A DNA stretch of 8,185 nucleotides from an uncultured Oribacterium sp. (GTDB lineage: Bacteria > Bacillota > Clostridia > Lachnospirales > Lachnospiraceae): positions 1 to 8,185 of the forward strand of contig CAKQWR010000089.1 of NCBI GenBank assembly GCA_934279105.1, in the 5' to 3' direction. Below the pieces are notes generated by a model that was not told the origin of the DNA, ran no database searches, and was given only the letters and a program-made list of their open reading frames with translations. Of this stretch, positions 1 through 5,496 are shown piece by piece (the stretch's first letter is position 1; every line of letters begins with the position of its first letter). Both the position numbers and the translations under genes were made by a program.

Positions 1-276
1 ACCATGGATAACAACATCCTCGATGTCGAGAAGACCTACACGGCGAAGGATCCGTCCGATACCATGAATATCAATGATGGCACCACCCGTTTCGTGCTCA
101 CCCCGAACGCACTCGGCACCGTGAACATCACCTTCAACTACGGGAAGGAAGGCGCAGAGCCGGATGACACCATGATCTATACATTCAGGGTCGACGAGGA
201 TCTCCGCATCACCCTCGTGAAGGCCGAGAACCCGCACGGCGACAAGAGCATGATCGTGCGCCCGGTCGTGAAGTGA
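1..276 (+). CDS. 3' end of a gene for a possibly exported beta-rich protein (partial)
   Basis: The reading frame is open from the left edge and ends at a TGA at 274-276. The ATG at 4 is therefore probably an internal Met, and no ribosome-binding site is visible. About 91 residues are seen. They alternate short hydrophobic strands with polar turns (for example FVLTPNALGTVNITFNYG followed by IYTFRVDEDLRITLV), which reads as a beta-sandwich domain with no membrane segment and no cysteine. The pattern of a GTTRFVLTP strand, a GTVNITFNYG strand and a final YTFRVDEDL strand loosely recalls the C-terminal half of chagasin-like protease inhibitors (I42 family). That is only an impression, because the diagnostic N-terminal loops lie outside the window. 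A strong terminator follows at 391-430. I am sure the tail is coding but not sure of its function. Confidence 0.7.
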   Translation, partial: TMDNNILDVEKTYTAKDPSDTMNINDGTTRFVLTPNALGTVNITFNYGKEGAEPDDTMIYTFRVDEDLRITLVKAENPHGDKSMIVRPVVK

Positions 277-390
277 TGCGCATTCGATCATTAACGCTGT
301 TGCGTCCGCTGTGAAGCGCTGCGGACCAGACAGAAAGTGCTTCAGCTGACTCACTTCACAATGCCAAAATGTTAAACGAAAGCAGCTATA

Positions 391-430
391 GAAAAGGCGA
401 TGACTCTTCCATCTGAGTCATCGCCTTTTC
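391..430. terminator. Bidirectional intrinsic terminator
   Basis: A perfect 16-bp stem is formed by GAAAAGGCGATGACTC (391-406) and its complement (415-430) around an 8-base loop. The arms end in TTTTC when read on either strand, so the element can stop transcription from both sides. It should terminate the partial gene on the left and back up the end of the minus-strand ORF on the right. Confidence 0.85.
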
Positions 431-463
431 TGAAACGTGGACACATAAAAATGCGCATGCGAA

Positions 464-505
464 AGGCGATGGCTTTCGTATCTTGAGGGGGAAAAGCCAT
501 CGCCT
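464..505 (-). terminator. Second hairpin, probable terminator of the minus-strand ORF
   Basis: AGGCGATGGCTTT (464-476) pairs perfectly with AAAGCCATCGCCT (493-505) around a 16-base loop. The stem shares the GGCGATG core with the terminator at 391-430, so the two hairpins look like diverged relatives. Read on the minus strand, the right arm ends in CCTTTCGC, a weak T run, so it is less convincing as a terminator than the first hairpin. It lies about 125 bases beyond the CstA-tail ORF. Confidence 0.55.
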
Positions 506-631
506 CCATAGGGAAACAATAAATTGTGAGGTCAGCGAAATCAAATGGTACCTGCGAAACCAGATCGGGCTTCTGCCCGCCGGAATGCGGCGGTTACAGA
601 GCCGTGGCCGTGAGGCCGTTACCTGTCAGAC

Positions 632-823
632 TCATGCCTTCGCGGGCTTCATCGTGGCCTTCAGGAAGAGTCCGAGGAAGAGGATGGCGACGATGATACC
701 AATCGGGTACGCAACCATGGTGTTGTAGATCGAGACAGCATCTGGTTTCTGCGCATAGATACGCTGAACCACAGTCGCTTCAACAGACGCACGGATCTCC
801 TGATAATTCAGGGAATCTGTCAT
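632..823 (-). CDS. 63-residue ORF ending in a copy of the CstA C-terminus (small protein or remnant)
   Basis: The ORF starts at ATG (823) and ends with TGA. Residues 31-63, from SIYNTMVAYPIG to the C-terminus, match residues 461-493 of the CstA encoded at 5497-6978 at about 27 of 33 positions. At the DNA level about 85 of the last 102 bases agree. This part is one hydrophobic helix (VAYPIGIIVAILFLGLFL, residues 37-54) with a basic tail. The first 30 residues are hydrophilic and match no part of CstA that I can find. The upstream Shine-Dalgarno is weak (ACGGAAATC before ATG). The frame stays open upstream to a TAA just before the ACG codon, with no better start. The upstream region carries motifs shared with the cstA promoter. 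It could be a decayed cstA paralogue that kept its 3' end, or a real single-helix protein related to CstA. I favour a remnant, without certainty. Confidence 0.5.
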   Translation of the reverse strand: MTDSLNYQEIRASVEATVVQRIYAQKPDAVSIYNTMVAYPIGIIVAILFLGLFLKATMKPAKA

Positions 824-872
824 GATTTCCGTGAGAGAATCTTCAGGTACAAAAGACTTCTCGCCTGCTTTT

Positions 873-1000
873 TTACAAATTTCAAATATGACCGTTTATG
901 TATAGTTTTCCTCTTCCAATCATCTCAGGTACCAAAAAATATATCCACAAATCTTCAAATCGTCCGTTTGTGTATAGTTTGTATATAATTTCACCGTTTT
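873..1000 (-). promoter_or_regulatory. Repeated regulatory motif upstream of the CstA-tail ORF
   Basis: Read on the plus strand, two copies of a block TTCAAAT-N3/4-CCGTTT-RTGTATAGTTT lie at about 880-907 and 954-980, with their TATAG cores 72 bases apart. A third CCGTTT core is at 994-999. The first two cores (ACCGTTTAT at 891-899 and TCCGTTTGT at 963-971) fit the published LytTR-type response-regulator consensus, roughly [TA][AC][CA]GTTN[AG][TG]. LytTR two-component systems are known to control cstA/btsT-type transporters in other bacteria. A shorter relative of this block lies upstream of cstA at 7121-7142. No clear -10 element was found between this region and the ORF start, so its role as a promoter is inferred. 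Confidence 0.45.
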
Positions 1001-1034
1001 ACCCATCATATCCGTCCTGCGTATCATGTACGTT

Positions 1035-3074
1035 CTAAAGTTCTTCGACAGCCTTTGTGAAGATCTCGCCGGCGGCGCGGGCGAGCTGGGCGATGTCGTG
1101 GATCCGGACCTGATGATGGCCATACATGAGGCTGAGGTTCCCGAAGTTTTCCGTGCGGCCCAGGAAGAGTCCGTACACGAGGATGCCCTGGGCACGCATC
1201 TCCACGATGGCGTCGGCCGCGTCGTCGACGGCCGGGCGGCCTTCGTAGGCCGCGCCGAATGGGTACTTCTCACACGCAGAAAGGCGCGTCGAGTCGTCCG
1301 GGCTCGCATCGGTCAGGACGATCAGAATGTGTTTCCGGTCACCGGGGCTCCCGCCGACAGCCATGCTGTGCTTCCGTACAGACACCCCGCCGGCACCGGG
1401 CACAATTGGATGCCCCTCGGACATGGTGGATTTCTGTGCTTCCGGATGTCTGTCGCCTGCCGGCCTGCCCGTGCTTCGAGCTTCAGACGCCGCAACGTTT
1501 CGCCGACTTCCGCGCAGGAGCTCCTCCGCGGCAAGGCGCAGGCCGAGGCCGTCGCGGTTCCAGCCGGCGGCGTAGAAATGAAAAAGCTGCGCGCCGTCGC
1601 GCTCGGAGAAGTCCTTCATCTTCTCGAGGACGGTGTAGCCACGGAGCGAGCGGAAATTCCAGACGGCCGCCGGCACATTGCAGTTTTTCAGTGCCTCCGC
1701 AAGGATCCACGCCTCAGTGGCGAGCTGCTCCTGCATCTGCATACGTGAGGCACTGGCATCGAGCAGCAGCGTGACATCGAGCGACATCTCCCGCTCTGGG
1801 CGCTGCTTTTCGAAAACATCCGGGTCATGCACGACCGGCATACGCCAGGCGCGCACCGGATCGAGGCTTCCCACTGGTGCGTGCACTGCAACATTCTCCC
1901 GAAGATCCGACAGCGTGAGCTCGAGACGTGCTGAAAGGCGCCGCACGAGTGAACGCGCCAGTTCCCCCTCCGACTCAAAAAAACGCCGGTTCGCAAGTTC
2001 CTGCTGTGCGCTGTCCTGTCGCACCTTCGCAGTTTCGGCATCGAAAAAGCCGCCGCGAGGCCCTGTGCCAGCTGCCGCAGCGTTTGCCAGATTTCTCTTA
2101 TCCGAACCTTCTTTCGTTCCGATTTCTTCGCTCCGATGCACCGAATGGATGTCTTTTTTCCGAATATCTACGCTTCCTTTCACGTTCTTTCGCTCAGATG
2201 ACGAAGCAGATGGGAACTTTCCATCGGTCACGTACACGTGGCAGCCGCGGTGCCCGCCGACGCAGAGCTGCGCTTCAAGCTGTTGCAGCTCTGCGTCCGC
2301 ATACAGCGAGCGTCCGAAGCAGGCCGTGATGTAGGCGCGCTCGCCCGTGGCCCCTGCGCCGCCATGCTTGTCATCCGACGCCACCGGTGTTCCGACAGAA
2401 GCATGGCCTGAAACTGTATTTTTCATCATCAGCGTATCCGTGTGCTGATGTTCGGTCTTAAAGACATGCTGCAGGATCCAGGCCTCCACCGCATTCAGAC
2501 GAATATGAACAGGCTTCTCTTCTGCCTCTCCGCGGTAGGTGAAGAAACGCATAAGAATTGCACGCAGAGTAGCAGCCACTTCATCCGCGCTCAGTGACGG
2601 ATCGAGTTCGAGGGCCGCCGCGAGTGCCTTTCGATCGGGGGCGTAAACCCGTGTTTTGCGTCCGAGCACATGACTCCAGCGAATCGTCTGCTGGTCGAGG
2701 ATGCGCTTGTTTTCCGCCATCCACTGCTGGCGGTTCAGGTTCTGAATGCGCGCGAAATACACTTCGGCATGCTGGATTCGAAGATCTTTCAGTGCAGGGC
2801 GAAACGGCTGTTCACGTGCATAGACATAGGACTCGATGCCGAGCCAGAGGGTGTCGCTGAGGATCGCCGCGCGCCGGCTGCGAGACACCTCCTCGAGCAG
2901 CACCTCCGTCGGGCCCCCGAGCCACTTATGCGCGAGCCCGATGACGAGGTTCATGTAGAGATCCGCCGTGCCTGCCTCCGTAAACGACAGAAACTCCGGC
3001 GTGAAGGCATAGTCTCCCGCTGCCGTCCACACCAGATTTTCTGCTCTTTTCCGCTCGTCTTCTGTTCCAGTCAT
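1035..3074 (-). CDS. VWA (MIDAS) domain protein, NorD/CobT type, partner of the MoxR ATPase
   Basis: The protein has 679 residues from the ATG at 3074. It has an alpha-helical N-terminal half (about 1-220), a linker containing CVGGHRGCH (C271, H275, C278, H279), a charged helical stretch (about 340-400) and a C-terminal VWA domain (about 428-679). The metal-ion-dependent adhesion site is visible as DASAS (D439, S441, S443), followed by WNRDG (506-509 region) and TDASPDD (D589). In NorD-like proteins an NRDG motif occupies the same place. A low-complexity stretch of about 50 residues (526-577) interrupts the VWA fold. Family members pair with MoxR ATPases and recruit the client protein. The gene follows the ATPase gene by 7 bases. 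I chose the ATG over a TTG at 3089 because GAGGGG sits directly before it, whereas the TTG would overlap the ATPase gene. The client is unknown, and no terminator is obvious downstream. Confidence 0.85.
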   Translation of the reverse strand: MTGTEDERKRAENLVWTAAGDYAFTPEFLSFTEAGTADLYMNLVIGLAHKWLGGPTEVLLEEVSRSRRAAILSDTLWLGIESYVYAREQPFRPALKDLRIQHAEVYFARIQNLNRQQWMAENKRILDQQTIRWSHVLGRKTRVYAPDRKALAAALELDPSLSADEVAATLRAILMRFFTYRGEAEEKPVHIRLNAVEAWILQHVFKTEHQHTDTLMMKNTVSGHASVGTPVASDDKHGGAGATGERAYITACFGRSLYADAELQQLEAQLCVGGHRGCHVYVTDGKFPSASSSERKNVKGSVDIRKKDIHSVHRSEEIGTKEGSDKRNLANAAAAGTGPRGGFFDAETAKVRQDSAQQELANRRFFESEGELARSLVRRLSARLELTLSDLRENVAVHAPVGSLDPVRAWRMPVVHDPDVFEKQRPEREMSLDVTLLLDASASRMQMQEQLATEAWILAEALKNCNVPAAVWNFRSLRGYTVLEKMKDFSERDGAQLFHFYAAGWNRDGLGLRLAAEELLRGSRRNVAASEARSTGRPAGDRHPEAQKSTMSEGHPIVPGAGGVSVRKHSMAVGGSPGDRKHILIVLTDASPDDSTRLSACEKYPFGAAYEGRPAVDDAADAIVEMRAQGILVYGLFLGRTENFGNLSLMYGHHQVRIHDIAQLARAAGEIFTKAVEEL

Positions 3075-3077
3075 AGT

Positions 3078-3083
3078 CCCCTC
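3078..3083 (-). promoter_or_regulatory. Ribosome-binding site deciding the VWA start
   Basis: On the minus strand GAGGGG overlaps the TGA stop of the ATPase gene and lies 3 bases before the ATG at 3074. The spacing is short but usable and suggests translational coupling. It supports the ATG over the in-frame TTG at 3089, which would lie upstream of this site. Confidence 0.55.
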
Positions 3084-4011
3084 AGTCAAATACCTCGCTC
3101 CCGCCGCGATCCGGAATCCGCGCCGTAATCACATCGCGAATCAGCTGCTGCTCGTGCGGATCGAAGCACTTGTTCACGATGCCCATGTCGAGGGCCGTGC
3201 GGATCGAGATGCCGAGCTGCATGAGCCAGATGGCGTCCTGCAGGCCACGAAGGTCTACGGCCCGCTCCGAGATCTCCGCGTGCTCCGCCTTATCGTTGAG
3301 TTCATAGAAGAGCTTCACGAACTGGTCGCGCCAGCGCTTCTCAATCGTCGGAAAGCGCCCCTCGATCACACGACACAGATTTTCCTCCGAGATGATCGGC
3401 ATGGCGATCACAAGAAAGCGCGACGTCAGCGCTTCATTCAGTTCTCGTGTTCCCTCATAGCCATAGTTCATCGTTGCGATGAAACGCGTCGCCAGATGCA
3501 GCTTCAAGCGCTCATAGCCCGGTACATCGATGACGCGCCGATGATCGAGGACACTATGTAACACCGCCAGTGCTTCATTCTTCGCCATATTGATCTCATC
3601 GAGCACCGCGAAGCCGCCGTTCTTTCCCGCGAGATAGACCGGCCCTGGCTTGAACACGACGCGGCTTCCATCGAAGCTATCCGCCCCGATCATTGAAGCC
3701 GCATCCATCCCAACATGAAATGACACATCCCACAACGGTCGCTCAAACAGCGCCGCCAGATTCTCGCAGAGGATGTTCTTCCCCGTCGCCTTCGGCCCCG
3801 AAAGCAGCAGATTCCGCCCACTGAGGAGCGCCGCGATCGCCGCCTCCCAGATTTCTTTACCATAGTAAGGGCACTCCGGCGTCGGAATCCGGGCTGAGAT
3901 TTCCTGGTCCAGCGATGCTTTATTCTCTTCAGTTACATAGTCCTGAACCCGTTGAAGCAGATGATTATTCACACCATCCCGCTCTAATAACTCAATCAAA
4001 TCTCTCATCAT
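3082..4011 (-). CDS. MoxR-family AAA+ ATPase
   Basis: The protein has 309 residues, the usual size for a MoxR ATPase. The P-loop is GPKATGKN (72-79), Walker B is FAVLDEIN (134-141), sensor 1 is ATMN (179-182) and the arginine-finger region is LTSRF (195-199). A C-terminal lid with DLRGLQD (253-259) supplies a likely sensor-2 arginine. The residue after the P-loop lysine is Asn, where Ser or Thr normally helps to bind magnesium. I have the impression that this GKN form recurs in a subgroup of clostridial relatives, but cannot verify it. The start is well supported: TGAGG lies 7 bases before the first of two tandem ATG codons. The gene follows the membrane-protein gene by 62 bases and is followed within 7 bases by the VWA gene. 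MoxR hexamers use ATP to remodel clients presented by their VWA partner (as in NorQ-NorD, CbbQ-CbbO and RavA-ViaA), so the same cytoplasmic role is expected here. Confidence 0.9.
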   Translation of the reverse strand: MMRDLIELLERDGVNNHLLQRVQDYVTEENKASLDQEISARIPTPECPYYGKEIWEAAIAALLSGRNLLLSGPKATGKNILCENLAALFERPLWDVSFHVGMDAASMIGADSFDGSRVVFKPGPVYLAGKNGGFAVLDEINMAKNEALAVLHSVLDHRRVIDVPGYERLKLHLATRFIATMNYGYEGTRELNEALTSRFLVIAMPIISEENLCRVIEGRFPTIEKRWRDQFVKLFYELNDKAEHAEISERAVDLRGLQDAIWLMQLGISIRTALDMGIVNKCFDPHEQQLIRDVITARIPDRGGSEVFD

Positions 4012-4073
4012 CTATATGCCTCAAAAGTAGTTAGCTGCATAAAACCGTTCCGCCATCTGAAGCTTAGACTTCG

Positions 4074-5126
4074 TCACTCGTAATCAAAATTCAGAAACAT
4101 AGGTTTGATTTCGACGACTTCATCATATTCCTTCTGTGATACGGTGACGCTGGAGTTCAGTGCCTGGAGATCTTTCTTCACGAGATCGAGAGCGTCTGCC
4201 GGCGTTTCGGCACGACCCTCGCGAATCACGCGGATCATACGTTCCAGCACGATCGGGTGCGCGTAGCGGGCCGGCACGTCGAGCGCTTCACCGATGAGCG
4301 CATGCTCCATCTGTGCAACGGCAGAAGCATTGGCCGCCCGCACCTTCCGCACGTTGTTCTGTGCATTCGGAAGCACGCGGGAAGCGGCGAGCAGAAAGAT
4401 GATTGCGAAGCCGAAGAACACGACGTAGATCGCGGTCGTGCCGCCCTGCAGGAGTCGGACAATGCCGAAGGCCGTCGCGCAGATGGCCATGATGAGCACC
4501 ACGAGGGCCACCCATTTCGCGCTCGGATTCACGCGCTGGACGATGCGGAGCTGCTTCGCAGTCGCGGCGAGCTGCTGGTACAGCGCCGGATTCTTTTCGA
4601 GGATCGACTTCTCCGCCTCGAGCTTCTCGATCGTCGCCTCGGCGGCCGGCGTCAGGTGCTCGGAATAACGCCTCTTCTCTGCCTCCTCCGAGGCGCGCAG
4701 CTTCTGCTCTGCCTCACGACTATGGGTCGGGATATCTGGGTAGCGCTTCGCGACCTCCTCGAGGATGGCATCCGCATATGGCTCGGCCTGGACCGGGCAC
4801 TTGATCTGATGACCACTCTTCAGTTCGACGACGATGTACGCCATGCTGCCGAAGACTCCTTTTCCGGTGAAACCACCCTTCGACATCGCGACCTGCTTGA
4901 AGATGCGGTTCATGTCGCTGAAAAGAACATAGCGGCTCCGGTCCAGCATCATCGAAGACAGAAAGACTGCCCGATTACCGACGCCGAGACGTCCGATCTT
5001 CACCATGTTCTTCTTTTCGATATTCAGATCCTCTGGGGATAGATCCGTGGCCACGGCAGATAAAAAGATACTCATAATTTCGTCGATCCTTTGCTGTTTG
5101 ATAATTTTGTATTCAGATATATGCAA
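4074..5126 (-). CDS. Two-helix membrane protein of unknown function, first gene of the MoxR-VWA operon
   Basis: I do not recognise a named family. From the TTG at 5126 the protein has 350 residues. An N-terminal soluble domain (about 42-135) is strand-rich, with SRYVLFSDMNRIFKQV followed by GSMAYIVVELKSGHQIKCPV, a pattern that resembles a PH-like or GRAM-like fold. A charged helical or coiled-coil stretch follows (138-195). Two membrane helices (about 205-223 and 231-249) are separated by a short LLQGGTT turn. A cytoplasmic C-terminal domain (about 255-350) contains YAHPIVLERMIRVIREGRAET. Both large domains are probably on the same, cytoplasmic side. The start is uncertain: AGAGGAAG directly precedes the TTG, which is too close, while an ATG at 5075 has AAAGGA 11 bases upstream and would give 333 residues. 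It is the promoter-proximal gene of the operon, so it is a candidate anchor or client for the ATPase machine. That role is inferred from position only. Confidence 0.8.
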   Translation of the reverse strand: MHISEYKIIKQQRIDEIMSIFLSAVATDLSPEDLNIEKKNMVKIGRLGVGNRAVFLSSMMLDRSRYVLFSDMNRIFKQVAMSKGGFTGKGVFGSMAYIVVELKSGHQIKCPVQAEPYADAILEEVAKRYPDIPTHSREAEQKLRASEEAEKRRYSEHLTPAAEATIEKLEAEKSILEKNPALYQQLAATAKQLRIVQRVNPSAKWVALVVLIMAICATAFGIVRLLQGGTTAIYVVFFGFAIIFLLAASRVLPNAQNNVRKVRAANASAVAQMEHALIGEALDVPARYAHPIVLERMIRVIREGRAETPADALDLVKKDLQALNSSVTVSQKEYDEVVEIKPMFLNFDYE

Positions 5127-5173
5127 CTTCCTCTATGTTCTTCATATCTTGATGCAGGGAGGTAACTCATCTC

Positions 5174-5188
5174 ATCGCATCCTGCGAT
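5174..5188. repeat. Small perfect inverted repeat in the operon leader
   Basis: ATCGCA (5174-5179) and TGCGAT (5183-5188) flank a TCC loop. The element lies between the predicted -10 box and the start of the membrane-protein gene, so it would be a hairpin in the 5' leader or a small operator just downstream of the transcription start. Confidence 0.4.
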
Positions 5189-5202
5189 CGTCAGCTGTAT
5201 AT

Positions 5203-5208
5203 ATTATA
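5203..5208 (-). promoter_or_regulatory. Probable -10 element of the three-gene operon
   Basis: The minus strand reads TATAAT here, a perfect consensus -10, about 77 bases before the TTG start. No good -35 hexamer is found at 16-18 bases upstream, and there is no TG extension. The promoter may therefore be weak or need an activator. A transcription start near 5195 would give a leader of about 70 bases. Confidence 0.5.
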
Positions 5209-5283
5209 CTCGCTTCTTCACATGTAATCGTAGCACCGCAGGTGCTCATGTAAAGGGCCTTTTTCGTGCTTCGTTATAAACGA

Positions 5284-5313
5284 AAAGGCGGAAGTGCCTC
5301 CACCTCCGCCTTT
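5284..5313. terminator. Intrinsic terminator downstream of cstA
   Basis: AAAGGCGGA (5284-5292) pairs with TCCGCCTTT (5305-5313). Inside it, GTG (5294-5296) pairs with CAC (5301-5303) after one mismatch, leaving a 4-base loop. Read on the minus strand, the direction of cstA, the stem is followed by TTTTCG. It lies about 185 bases beyond the cstA stop and separates cstA from the promoter of the next operon. The stem style (GAAAAGGCG...CGCCTTT) matches the terminators at 391-430 and 464-505. Confidence 0.7.
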
Positions 5314-5326
5314 CGCATAGCTATTC

Positions 5327-5423
5327 AGTTTTAAATGAACTTCCCCGCGTAAGCGCATCCGAGTGGAAGCATCGGTCGACGCAAGGTGAAGTTTTCCATG
5401 AACTTCTCCGCGTAAGCGCACCC
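5327..5423. repeat. Two-copy direct repeat, period 63 bp
   Basis: Positions 5327-5360 and 5390-5423 agree at 30 of 34 bases. The shared core is ATGAACTTC-Y-CCGCGTAAGCGCA. The 63-bp period is a multiple of three, and a 67-residue minus-strand frame (5421-5218) crosses both copies, with MRLRGEVH appearing twice. That frame runs through the terminator stem and has no recognisable product, so I do not call it a gene. GAAGTT (5389-5394) and AACTTC (5401-5406) can also form a small hairpin between the copies. The repeat lies in the 3' untranslated region of cstA. Confidence 0.65.
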
Positions 5424-5496
5424 TGATGGCATCATTGGCCGAAACCAGATGGACGGATACAGGTAGACGCGCGCGGCTGATGAGCGGATATCAGGT

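Larger units (their letters stand above)
277..631. other. Intergenic region rich in inverted repeats
   Basis: I see no credible gene between the partial gene at the left edge and the CstA-tail ORF. The stretch contains a 6-bp inverted repeat (GTCCGC 304-309 with GCGGAC 321-326), the two larger hairpins listed separately, and a GC-rich hairpin (CCGCCG 577-582 with CGGCGG 588-593, loop of 5). The last lies just beyond the stop codon of the minus-strand ORF. Neither small hairpin is followed by a T run on either strand, so they are not convincing terminators alone. The two flanking genes converge here, which fits a terminator-rich region. Confidence 0.55.

Noticed and set aside
391..505. CRISPR-like or fluoride-riboswitch-like reading of the GGCGATG hairpins.
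   Set aside because: There are only two copies, each is an inverted rather than a direct repeat with spacers, and there is no conserved fluoride aptamer pattern or downstream transporter.
1026..1748. 240-residue plus-strand frame and similar long frames opposite the VWA, membrane-protein and cstA genes.
   Set aside because: They are antisense shadows of GC-rich coding sequence, with compositions rich in Arg, Ser and Ala and no motifs. The minus-strand genes show clear family motifs.
3075..3089. TTG start at 3089 for the VWA gene, overlapping the ATPase gene by 8 bases.
   Set aside because: The ATG at 3074 has GAGGGG just upstream, and the TTG has no comparable site.
5218..5421. 67-residue minus-strand frame with a repeated MRLRGEVH.
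   Set aside because: It runs through the terminator stem, has glycine runs that come from the hairpin, lacks a ribosome-binding site and resembles no protein I know. The repeat is better treated as DNA.
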